Shown in pieces: positions 43,110-51,347 of a stretch of 64,000 nt of DNA. The position numbers and the translations under genes are program-made. Origin of the DNA: Haliscomenobacteraceae bacterium (GTDB lineage Bacteria > Bacteroidota > Bacteroidia > Chitinophagales > Saprospiraceae); assembly GCA_947501115.1 (NCBI GenBank), contig CANMVX010000016.1, positions 1-64,000 on the forward strand, given 5' to 3'. Position 1 is the first letter of the stretch, and each line of letters begins with the position of its first letter. Below the pieces are notes generated by a model. The model searched no databases, was not told the origin of the DNA, and worked only from the letters and a program-made list of their open reading frames with translations.

Positions 43110-44293
43110 GGAATTACTTCATTTAAACATTCCATCAAAATAGAGCAAGCCTCGTCAATTTCCTCAAAGGTAATGGTCAAAGGTGGCGCAATCCTTAGAG
43201 AACGATCATTAAACAGAAACCAATCGGTAATTAATCCCTTCCCAATAGCGAGGTGAATCACTTTTCGAACCAAATCTGCATTATCTAAGTCTAAGGCCAT
43301 AAGTAGGCCGGCATGTCTGATTTCTTTAATGAAGGGATGTTTTAGGTTAGAGATAAATCTATCTGATTTTGCCTGAACCAAAGAAATGAGGTCACTGTCT
43401 ATTAAAAATTGAAGGGTAGCGAATGCCGCGGCAGAACTTACCGGATGCCCACCGAAAGTAGTTATATGTCCCAGGACTGGATTTTCAGAAAGCCCTGACA
43501 TTATTTCTTTAGAGGAAATAAAAGCACCGATAGGCATACCACCACCTAAACCTTTGGCTAGTAGGAGAATATCAGGATTAACACCATATTGACTAAAAGC
43601 AAAAAGACTTCCCGTTCTACCCATACCTGTCTGAATTTCATCAAGAATGAGTAGCGTTCCCGTCGATTTGCAACGATCTGCAACTTGTTTTAAAAAATCT
43701 CCATGGGGAAGGCGCACCCCAAATTCAGCTTGTACCGTTTCAAGAATAACTGCCGCTGTTTTGTTTGTAATAAGGTCTAAACAAGAAAGACAATTAAAAT
43801 CGATATGATTAATGTGAGGAAGTAATGGAAAAAAGGCTTCTGTAAAGGTAGTGGGAAACATAAGGGAAGCCGCACCTTGAGTACTGCCATGGTAGGCAAA
43901 TTTTGCTGAAATAATTTCAGAACGGCCCGTATATTTTTTCGCAAGTTTCATGGCTCCTTCTGTTGCTTCAGAGCCGCTATTAACCAAATAAACCGAGGAT
44001 AAATTTTCAGGTAATAAAGAAGTTAGCAGGGATACCAGTTTAATCTGCGGACTTAATACAAATTCACCATAAACGAGGGTATGCATGTATAAATCTACCT
44101 GATTTTTAATGGCATTAACCACGGCGGGGTGTCTGTGGCCTAACACACTAACACTTATTCCAGCGATAACATCCAAATATTTTTTATCGTCGGCATCGTA
44201 CAGATAAACACCTTCTGAACGGACAATTTCCAGAGCTAAGGGAGCGGGACTGGTTTGAGCAAGGTGGTTGAGAAAAAGCTGTCGGTTATTCAT
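43106..44293 (-). CDS. Class III PLP aminotransferase (acetylornithine/4-aminobutyrate type)
   Basis: The 395-residue enzyme shows class III motifs: VYLVNSGSEATEGAMKLAKKYTGR, LILDEIQTGMGRTG, and LLAKGLGGGMPIGAF with the PLP lysine. The family includes ornithine, acetylornithine and 4-aminobutyrate aminotransferases. No arginine or GABA pathway genes are adjacent, so the substrate is not decided. Transcribed alone, convergent with rpoN. Confidence 0.88.
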   Translation of the reverse strand: MNNRQLFLNHLAQTSPAPLALEIVRSEGVYLYDADDKKYLDVIAGISVSVLGHRHPAVVNAIKNQVDLYMHTLVYGEFVLSPQIKLVSLLTSLLPENLSSVYLVNSGSEATEGAMKLAKKYTGRSEIISAKFAYHGSTQGAASLMFPTTFTEAFFPLLPHINHIDFNCLSCLDLITNKTAAVILETVQAEFGVRLPHGDFLKQVADRCKSTGTLLILDEIQTGMGRTGSLFAFSQYGVNPDILLLAKGLGGGMPIGAFISSKEIMSGLSENPVLGHITTFGGHPVSSAAAFATLQFLIDSDLISLVQAKSDRFISNLKHPFIKEIRHAGLLMALDLDNADLVRKVIHLAIGKGLITDWFLFNDRSLRIAPPLTITFEEIDEACSILMECLNEVIP

Positions 44294-44363
44294 ATTTTAA
44301 TAAACTTAGGCAAAGTAAATAAAATTTGATTATAAATAAAGATATTTGGATAACACTAAAAAA

Positions 44364-45074
44364 ATGAAGAGGATAGGTTTCTTAGTCATATTTATTTTAT
44401 TGATTTTGGTTTGTTTATTATTATTTTTTCCAAGAAAGGAGATAATAAGCAGAATTTACCCTGTAAAGGGAATTGATGTTTCTCATTATCAAGAGGTCAT
44501 AGATTGGAAAAGTATTGCGGAAAATGATATTTCTTTTGTTTTTGTAAAAGCAACAGAGGGTATGTCATTGAAAGATAAATTATTTACCAGAAACTGGGAA
44601 CGCATAAAGCAGGAAGGTTTAAAAAGAGGAGCCTATCATTTTTTCCGACCAACGATTTCCGCTGAAAGGCAGGCCGCTCATTTTAGTAGGAGTGTGGACC
44701 TTGAATTGGGTGATTTTCCTCCGGTACTTGATGTAGAGGTTCTGGATGGTGTGTCTAAAAAGGAACTATTAATAGGGGTTCACGCCTGGTTAGTACACAC
44801 AGAAATGGAATATGGAGTAAAACCAATTATTTACACAAATCAGGATTTTTACAATAAGTATTTACGGAATGCATTTGAAAATTATCCTTTATGGATTGCC
44901 AGGTATAGTTTGCGTGAACCAAAATTAAAGGATGACTCGAAATGGGTTTTTTGGCAATATACCAGTGCTGGAAAAATTAAAGGGATTAAGGGCAGAACTG
45001 ATTTTAATGTATTTCATGGTACTTTAGAGGAGTTAGATCACTTTAGTTTGCAACCCAGAGAAATATTGAGATAA
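44364..45074 (+). CDS. Glycoside hydrolase family 25 lysozyme, membrane-anchored
   Basis: The 236-residue product has an N-terminal membrane helix (MKRIGFLVIFILLILVCLLL) and a GH25 muramidase domain. GIDVSHYQEVIDW supplies the first conserved Asp, FVFVKATEG follows, and VLDVEVLDG holds the DxE catalytic pair. The C terminus WVFWQYTSAGKIKGIKGRTDFN is typical. It probably cuts peptidoglycan in the periplasm. The start was set at ATG 44364; a TTG at 44346 would add six residues. Confidence 0.9.
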   Translation: MKRIGFLVIFILLILVCLLLFFPRKEIISRIYPVKGIDVSHYQEVIDWKSIAENDISFVFVKATEGMSLKDKLFTRNWERIKQEGLKRGAYHFFRPTISAERQAAHFSRSVDLELGDFPPVLDVEVLDGVSKKELLIGVHAWLVHTEMEYGVKPIIYTNQDFYNKYLRNAFENYPLWIARYSLREPKLKDDSKWVFWQYTSAGKIKGIKGRTDFNVFHGTLEELDHFSLQPREILR

Positions 45075-45139
45075 AAAAAATGAAAATATCTTTGGAAAAT
45101 AAAGAAGGTATTACTATATTTGCATTCGCTAAGAGAAAC

Positions 45140-45214
45140 GGGTGATTAGCTCAGCTGGTTTAGAGCACCTGCCTTACAAGCAGGGGGTCATAGGTTCGAA
45201 TCCTATATTACCCA
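45140..45214 (+). tRNA. tRNA-Val (TAC)
   Basis: A 75-nt cloverleaf: acceptor GGGTGAT with ATTACCC (one G-T pair), discriminator A, D arm GCTC/GAGC, anticodon loop CTTACAA giving TAC, and T-arm loop GGTTCGAATCC. No CCA is encoded. A terminator follows within 3 nt. Confidence 0.95.
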
Positions 45215-45216
45215 CT

Positions 45217-45250
45217 AAAAGCGTCAGTTATATTAACTGGCGCTTTTTTT
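45217..45250 (+). terminator. Rho-independent terminator after tRNA-Val
   Basis: AAAAGCGTCAGTTA pairs with TAACTGGCGCTTTT through a mostly perfect stem (one G-T pair) and ends in a run of T, immediately after the tRNA. Confidence 0.85.
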
Positions 45251-45288
45251 GTTTTGGAACATTGGTTTAAATGCCATATCTTAGCAAG

Positions 45289-45672
45289 ATGAAAAAGGTA
45301 GTATCTATTTCATTTCTTATCGTTTTTTTACTTGCCAATACTGAATTACATGAAGTATTGAAAGTACCATTACTTCTTGAACATTACATGTTACATAAAC
45401 AAGAGGATAAAAATCAGTCTTTCTTAACCTTTCTATACAATCATTATGCACTGGTTAAAGAACATTTTCATTTGCAAAATGACCATGATGATTTGCCATT
45501 AAAAACAAAAGACTGCATAAAATATAGTCCTGGCATTATTTCTTTTCTTTTAATACCTTATGTCCGACTCCAGGAAGCACCCTATCAATTAAAGCAGCGT
45601 ATATTTTTCAAAAAGGTATTTCTCTCCAATGTAAATCAAGGCAATATTTGGCAACCACCGCAGATTAGCTGA
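45289..45672 (+). CDS. Small exported or anchored protein of the metal-efflux operon
   Basis: The 127-residue product has an N-terminal hydrophobic signal (MKKVVSISFLIVFLLANTELHEV) and several His/Asp-rich patches (HYMLHKQED, HYALVKEHFHLQNDHDDLP). It is not assigned to a named family. It precedes the RND pump by 42 nt in the same direction, so a role in metal sensing or binding for the efflux system is plausible. The start was placed at 45289; an ATG at 45271 lies just upstream. Confidence 0.65.
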   Translation: MKKVVSISFLIVFLLANTELHEVLKVPLLLEHYMLHKQEDKNQSFLTFLYNHYALVKEHFHLQNDHDDLPLKTKDCIKYSPGIISFLLIPYVRLQEAPYQLKQRIFFKKVFLSNVNQGNIWQPPQIS

Positions 45673-45713
45673 TAAATTTCAAGGTTTTGTTATTTTATCA
45701 CTAATGAATAATT

Positions 45714-48700
45714 ATGCTAAACAGAATAATTGCTTTTTCAATTAATAATAAATTAATTGTAGGCCTTTTTTTAATCGCGCTCATCGCCTACGGTAGTTTG
45801 CAGTTTACCCTCCTTCCAATAGATGCCGTGCCAGACATAACCGATAATCAGGTTCAGGTTATCACTGTTACACCTTCCCTGGGTGCACCTGATGTTGAAC
45901 GACTTATTACTTTTCCCATTGAACAAGCGAATAGTAATATTCCTGGCTTAAAGGAAATAAGGAGTTTTTCACGGTTTGGGCTATCTCTTATCACCATTGT
46001 TTTTGATGATGATATTGATGTTTATTGGGCACGTCAACAAGTGACCGAACGGTTAAAAATGGCTGAAACACAAATTCCCAAGGGGGTGGGCTCTCCAGAA
46101 CTTGCTCCAGTTACATCGGGTTTAGGGGAAATATATCAGTATGTGATAAAAGCTAAACCTGGATTTGAGAAACAATTTGATCCAATTGAATTGAGGACTA
46201 TACAGGATTGGCTTGTCAGGAGACAATTAATTGGTATAAAGGGTGTTGCAGATGTAAGCAGCTTTGGCGGCCGGGTAAAGCAGTATGAAATAGCCATTGA
46301 CGTAAATAAACTGAACGCACTTCGAATTTCAATTCAGGATATATTTTCCGCTTTAGAAAAAAACAATGAAAATACGGGGGGCGGTTATATTGAAAAATCC
46401 TCTACCGTCCTTTATATCAGAGCGGAAGGGCTTATTGGAAGTATAGAGGATATAAATAAGATAGTTGTTAAGAATATTGATAACGGAAATCCTTTGTTAA
46501 TTAAAGATGTAGCAGAGGTTCGCATTGGAAATGCGACGCGTTATGGTGCTATAACGTATAACGATGAAGGTGAAGTGGCCGGTGGTATTGTTATGATGTT
46601 GAAGGGTGATAACAGTAGTCGGGTCATAGAAAGTGTAAAGGAGAAAATTCTTCAGATAGAAAAAACATTACCTGAAGGGGTTGTGATTGAGCCCTTTTTG
46701 GATCGGACAAAGATGGTTAATAGCGCCATAAGTACGGTCTCAAAAAATTTATTGGAAGGTGCGCTCATCGTCATTTTTGTCCTGGTGTTATTTCTGGGAA
46801 ATTTCAGGGCGGGCATTTTGGTTGCCTCTGTGATTCCACTTTCCTTACTTTTTGCAGTTATTATGATGAACTTGTTCGGGGTAAGTGGAAATCTGATGAG
46901 TTTAGGTGCATTGGATTTCGGCTTAATTGTGGATGGAGCTGTCATTATTGTTGAAGCAGTCATGCATGGATTGTTGTATAGCAGACGATTGTCAGGTATC
47001 ACAAGAATAAATCAGGCAGAAATGGATAAGGAAGTTCAGCATTCTGCCAGTAAAATGATGAATAGTGCCATTTTTGGTCAAATTATCATATTGATTGTTT
47101 ACTTGCCCATTTTCACGCTGCAAGGGATTGAAGGAAAAATGTTTAAGCCAATGGCCCAAACAGTTGCATTTGCTCTTTTGGGCGCCTTTATTCTGTCATT
47201 GACTTACATACCCATGATGAGCACTATCTTTTTGAGTAAAAAGGTATCTCATAAGGAGAATTTTTCAGACAAAATGATGAATGTATTCATTAGCCTGCAC
47301 CAAAAAACCTTGAAAAAGGTGATTAATTATCCCAGGTTGATTTTATCAGGTACCATCGTACTTTTCCTTTTTGCCGTATTCATTTTGTCAAGATTAGGGG
47401 GAGAATTTATTCCAGAGCTACCTGAAGGAGATTTTGCAGTAGATACCAGAGTGCTAACAGGAAGTAATTTAAACACCTCAACGGAAGCCTGTTTAGCATC
47501 GGCACATATTTTATTATCTAGGTTTCCAGAAGTTGAAAAGGTAGTAAGTAAGACTGGTAGTGGTGAAATCCCAACCGATCCAATGCCTATGGAAGCCTCG
47601 GATATGATGGTCATTTTAAAAGATAAAAAAGAGTGGACTTCAGCAAAAACCTGGGATGAGCTGGCAGAAAAAATGAGTGTAGCTTTACAGGATATTCCTG
47701 GTGTAACCTATAGTTTTCAATATCCGGTTGCTATGAGGTTTAATGAATTGATGACGGGTGCCAAGCAGGATGTAGTTTGTAAAATATTTGGTGAAAATTT
47801 AGATTCTCTCTCTAAATATGCAAAACTTTTAGGGGGTGTTGCAAAAAATATTGAAGGAGCCAAAGATATTTATGTTGAACCCATCGATGGGCTTCCCCAA
47901 CTTATCATAAGGTATAAAAGAGACGCAATTGCCCAGTTTGGATTGAATATACAAGATATTAATAAAGCAATTAATACAGCTTTTGCGGGTCAAAGCAGTG
48001 GATTAATATTTGAGGATGAAAAAAGGTTCGATCTTATTGTCAGGCTTGCCGGAGAACAAAGACAAAATCTGGAGGATGTTCAGAATTTACTCATTTCTGC
48101 ACCTAATGGAAGTCAAATACCACTGCATCAGGTTGCTAGTGTAACGATTGAAGAAAGTTTGAACCAAATACAGAGGGAAGATGCAAAACGAAGAATTATT
48201 GTTGGGTTTAATGTCCAAGGAAAGGATGTTCAAACTATTGTTCAGGATTTGCAAGATCAGGTGGATAAAAAAATTAATCTTCCAACCGGGTATTACATTA
48301 CTTATGGGGGTTCCTTTGAAAACCTTATTGCTGCGAAACAACGACTTTCCCTCGCTGTGCCCATCGCTTTAGCCCTTATTTTTCTTTTTCTATATTTTGC
48401 TTTTGGCTCTCTTAAACAAGGTTTATTGATTTATTCTGCCATTCCGCTATCAGCTATTGGTGGTATTTTATTTCTTGCCTTAAGGGGTATGTCTTTCAGT
48501 ATTAGTGCCGGAGTAGGGTTCATTGCTTTATTTGGGGTTGCCGTTTTAAATGGTATCGTTTTAATTGCAGAGTTTAATAGGATAAGGAAAAATGGTCAGG
48601 AAGATTTAAAAGAGGTGGTCTTAATGGGAACCAAAACCAGATTAAGACCTGTTTTAATGACCGCATTTGTAGCCTCTCTTGGTTTTTTACCTATGGCGTT

Positions 48701-50066
48701 AAGCCATGGGGCGGGTGCCGAAGTTCAGAGACCGCTGGCGACCGTAGTTATCGGAGGGTTATTGATGGCTACTTTTTTAACACTCATTGTTTTACCCATT
48801 CTATTTATTTTATTTGAAAAAAGCAACACAATGCGAAAAAACATGAAAATGCCGCTTTCTGTTCTTTTGATATTCCTGTTCGTTGGATTTAAAGCAGGTG
48901 CACAAGATACCTTGGACCTTCAGGAATCTATTCAGATAGCGCTTAAAAATAATCTTACTTTAAAAAGTGAAAGATTAAGGGAAGAATATCTTGAAAAAAT
49001 GATTGACACCTATATAGATATTCCTTCAACAGAAATTTTGGGTGAATTTGGACAAATAAACAGTGCTTACAATGATTCCAGGTTTATCATTTCCCAATCG
49101 ATCCATTTTCCGACTTTATATAAAAGACAAAAAGCCTTAAACACCGAGTCTTTTAAAGAGCAGGCATTTCAAATTGCTTTAAAGGAAAATGAATTAATCA
49201 GACAGGTAAAAGAGGTCTTTTTCCGGCTGGTACATCTAAAAGAAAAAGAAAAAATATTAGTAAGAATAGATACGATATATACTTCTTTTTTAGAAAGGGC
49301 CATTTTTCGATTCGAAAAAGGTGAATCTGATATACTAGAGAAAATATATGCGGAAACGGCTTTGAGTAAAATTCAAATGCAGTTGAAATTACTACGCAGG
49401 GATTATGAAATGGAGAAGTTAAGATGGCAGGTCTTGCTGAACCAGGAATCTCAACCAGAACCCATTTATAGTTCTGTGAAATTATCTTTTATGGAAGCTA
49501 TCCCAATACAGCAAATTCTTGAATCAAATCCACAATTAAAGGTTTTGCAACAGCAAAAGGAAATCGCCAACGCAACTACGCAGGTGGAGATAGCCAAAAA
49601 ACTGCCGGACTTAACCGTGGCTTTCAGCAATGGAAGTATTCAAGGTATAGGCGCGGACGATATTTATTATAAAAAATCACATCGATTTAATGCCTTGCAG
49701 TTAGGAGTAGGTGTCCCTATATTTCTGGGAGCACAAAAAGCAAAAATTAATGGTTCTAAAACAATGGAATTAGTGAGTGAAAATAATTATCAGGTAGCCG
49801 TTCAACAGCTTTCAAATGACTATAAAATCCAGCTACAAGAATTCGAGAAAAATAAGGAAACGATTGTTTATTATGAAAACAGCGCCTTACCAAATGCTGA
49901 AAAAATGAAGAATGCGGCAAATCTTCAGTATTCAACAGGGGAAATCAATTACTTGATCTGGGCTAATTTAATTCAAAATGCCATAGCAATTGAAAGCGAA
50001 TATGTGGATGCAGTACATGAGATGAACCGGACTATTATTCAACTTAATTATTTGACAGCTAAATAA
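45714..50066 (+). CDS. Fused CusA/CzcA RND efflux pump and TolC-like outer membrane factor
   Basis: The 1450-residue product is two proteins in one frame. Residues 1-about 1035 are a heavy-metal RND pump: PDITDNQVQVITVTPSLGAPDVE at the front and the membrane motif SLGALDFGLIVDGAVIIVEA with the proton-relay Asp. Near residue 1040 a signal-like hydrophobic stretch (MPLSVLLIFLFVGFKAGAQ) leads into a TolC-type outer-membrane factor (about 1062-1450). The fusion is seen in some Bacteroidota. The partner adaptor follows 9 nt later. It likely exports Cu, Ag, Zn or Co across both membranes. Whether the chain is processed at the internal signal is unknown. Confidence 0.9.
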   Translation: MLNRIIAFSINNKLIVGLFLIALIAYGSLQFTLLPIDAVPDITDNQVQVITVTPSLGAPDVERLITFPIEQANSNIPGLKEIRSFSRFGLSLITIVFDDDIDVYWARQQVTERLKMAETQIPKGVGSPELAPVTSGLGEIYQYVIKAKPGFEKQFDPIELRTIQDWLVRRQLIGIKGVADVSSFGGRVKQYEIAIDVNKLNALRISIQDIFSALEKNNENTGGGYIEKSSTVLYIRAEGLIGSIEDINKIVVKNIDNGNPLLIKDVAEVRIGNATRYGAITYNDEGEVAGGIVMMLKGDNSSRVIESVKEKILQIEKTLPEGVVIEPFLDRTKMVNSAISTVSKNLLEGALIVIFVLVLFLGNFRAGILVASVIPLSLLFAVIMMNLFGVSGNLMSLGALDFGLIVDGAVIIVEAVMHGLLYSRRLSGITRINQAEMDKEVQHSASKMMNSAIFGQIIILIVYLPIFTLQGIEGKMFKPMAQTVAFALLGAFILSLTYIPMMSTIFLSKKVSHKENFSDKMMNVFISLHQKTLKKVINYPRLILSGTIVLFLFAVFILSRLGGEFIPELPEGDFAVDTRVLTGSNLNTSTEACLASAHILLSRFPEVEKVVSKTGSGEIPTDPMPMEASDMMVILKDKKEWTSAKTWDELAEKMSVALQDIPGVTYSFQYPVAMRFNELMTGAKQDVVCKIFGENLDSLSKYAKLLGGVAKNIEGAKDIYVEPIDGLPQLIIRYKRDAIAQFGLNIQDINKAINTAFAGQSSGLIFEDEKRFDLIVRLAGEQRQNLEDVQNLLISAPNGSQIPLHQVASVTIEESLNQIQREDAKRRIIVGFNVQGKDVQTIVQDLQDQVDKKINLPTGYYITYGGSFENLIAAKQRLSLAVPIALALIFLFLYFAFGSLKQGLLIYSAIPLSAIGGILFLALRGMSFSISAGVGFIALFGVAVLNGIVLIAEFNRIRKNGQEDLKEVVLMGTKTRLRPVLMTAFVASLGFLPMALSHGAGAEVQRPLATVVIGGLLMATFLTLIVLPILFILFEKSNTMRKNMKMPLSVLLIFLFVGFKAGAQDTLDLQESIQIALKNNLTLKSERLREEYLEKMIDTYIDIPSTEILGEFGQINSAYNDSRFIISQSIHFPTLYKRQKALNTESFKEQAFQIALKENELIRQVKEVFFRLVHLKEKEKILVRIDTIYTSFLERAIFRFEKGESDILEKIYAETALSKIQMQLKLLRRDYEMEKLRWQVLLNQESQPEPIYSSVKLSFMEAIPIQQILESNPQLKVLQQQKEIANATTQVEIAKKLPDLTVAFSNGSIQGIGADDIYYKKSHRFNALQLGVGVPIFLGAQKAKINGSKTMELVSENNYQVAVQQLSNDYKIQLQEFEKNKETIVYYENSALPNAEKMKNAANLQYSTGEINYLIWANLIQNAIAIESEYVDAVHEMNRTIIQLNYLTAK

Positions 50067-50075
50067 CAAGACATC

Positions 50076-51212
50076 ATGAAAAAATATCATTATTTATATC
50101 TTCTTCCCCTTTTTCTTTTTTCTTGTGAATCTGACAAACAAGTGGAGTCATTACAAACACAGGAATCACTTGAAAATAAAGTGGTTCTAACTTCGGAACA
50201 ATTAAAAAATACGAATATTGAAACGGGTGTTTTAGCGCAAAAGGATATTTCCTCAAAGCTAAAACTGAATGGTATCATTGATGTACCTCCCCAAAACTTG
50301 TTTTCGGTAAGTGTTCCATTAGGTGGATATCTGCAATCCACCCATTTATTGGAAGGTTTGAAAGTTAAAAAGGGTGAAATTATTGCTACCATCGAAGATC
50401 AGCAATATATCGAGATCCAACAGGATTATCTTACGGCTAAAATACGGTTGAATGCCTTTGAAAAGGAATTTGCACGTCAAAAGGAATTGAATGAGAACAA
50501 GGCGGGTAGCGACAAAGTATTTGAAAATGCACAATCGGACTATCTATCCCAAAAGGTTGTGGTCAAATCTTTGGCGGAAAAGTTAAAATTAATTGGCATT
50601 AATCCGGATAAACTAAATGAAAATGGCCTTTCGCGAAGAATTAGTATTTTGTCACCTATTAATGGCTATGTTTCGAGGGTAAATACAAATATTGGCAAGT
50701 ACGTTACGCCTGCTGACGTGTTATTTGATTTGGTAGATCCAGCAGATATTCACTTAGCTTTAAGCGTTTTCGAAAAAGATATACACCAGCTTTCTATCGG
50801 TCAAAAATTGGTATCTTTTACAAATAGCGAGCCTGACAAAAAATATCATGCTAAAATCATATTGATTGGAAAAGATGTTTCTAAAGATAGGGTGGTTACT
50901 ATTCATTGTCATTTTGACAAATACGAACCCTATTTAATTCCTGGCATGTATATGAATGCGGAATTGGAAACCAAGGTAAAAACGGGTTATGTAATACCTG
51001 ATGAGGGCATAGTTCGATTTGAGGGGAAACACTATTTGTATGAAGTAACGGCGGATAAGAACTATGAGATGAAGGAAGTTTTAACTCATGGAAATGAGGG
51101 TGGACAGACTTTAATTACCTTTCAAGACAATTCCAGCCCTGTTGGAAGAACCTTTGTGACCAAAGGTGCTTATACGCTGCTCATGAAAATGAAAAATATG
51201 GAGGAGGAATGA
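50076..51212 (+). CDS. RND efflux periplasmic adaptor (CusB/CzcB type)
   Basis: The 378-residue lipoprotein (lipobox FLFSC, cysteine at residue 14) has the membrane fusion protein layout: a beta-barrel and lipoyl half (VPLGGYLQSTHLLEGLKVKKGEIIATIEDQQY), a helical hairpin (about 105-155), the second lipoyl half (ILSPINGYVSRVNTNIGKYVTPADVLFDLVD) and a membrane-proximal end. It bridges the RND pump and the outer-membrane factor. It starts 9 nt after the fused pump gene, so the operon order is small protein - pump/OMF - adaptor. A terminator follows. Confidence 0.9.
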   Translation: MKKYHYLYLLPLFLFSCESDKQVESLQTQESLENKVVLTSEQLKNTNIETGVLAQKDISSKLKLNGIIDVPPQNLFSVSVPLGGYLQSTHLLEGLKVKKGEIIATIEDQQYIEIQQDYLTAKIRLNAFEKEFARQKELNENKAGSDKVFENAQSDYLSQKVVVKSLAEKLKLIGINPDKLNENGLSRRISILSPINGYVSRVNTNIGKYVTPADVLFDLVDPADIHLALSVFEKDIHQLSIGQKLVSFTNSEPDKKYHAKIILIGKDVSKDRVVTIHCHFDKYEPYLIPGMYMNAELETKVKTGYVIPDEGIVRFEGKHYLYEVTADKNYEMKEVLTHGNEGGQTLITFQDNSSPVGRTFVTKGAYTLLMKMKNMEEE

Positions 51213-51307
51213 CCCAAACGCCGGCGAACTAAAATATTTCAACTTTATTTCAATATAAAGCTTGGTTTCCTGGTTAGTATTATAGTCATTTTTTCATGTT
51301 AGAATAT

Positions 51308-51342
51308 AGAGGCAGGCTGTATTTCCTGCCTCTTATCTTTTT
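51308..51342 (+). terminator. Terminator of the metal-efflux operon
   Basis: AGAGGCAGG pairs with CCTGCCTCT (9 bp, 8-nt loop) followed by TATCTTTTTT. It is about 95 nt after the adaptor stop and just before the convergent receptor gene. Confidence 0.8.
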
Positions 51343-51347
51343 TAAGC

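Noticed and set aside
48829..48849. Missed stop codon or frameshift creating an artificial pump/OMF fusion
   Set aside because: The frame is continuous with normal codon use across the junction, and this fusion type is known in Bacteroidota.
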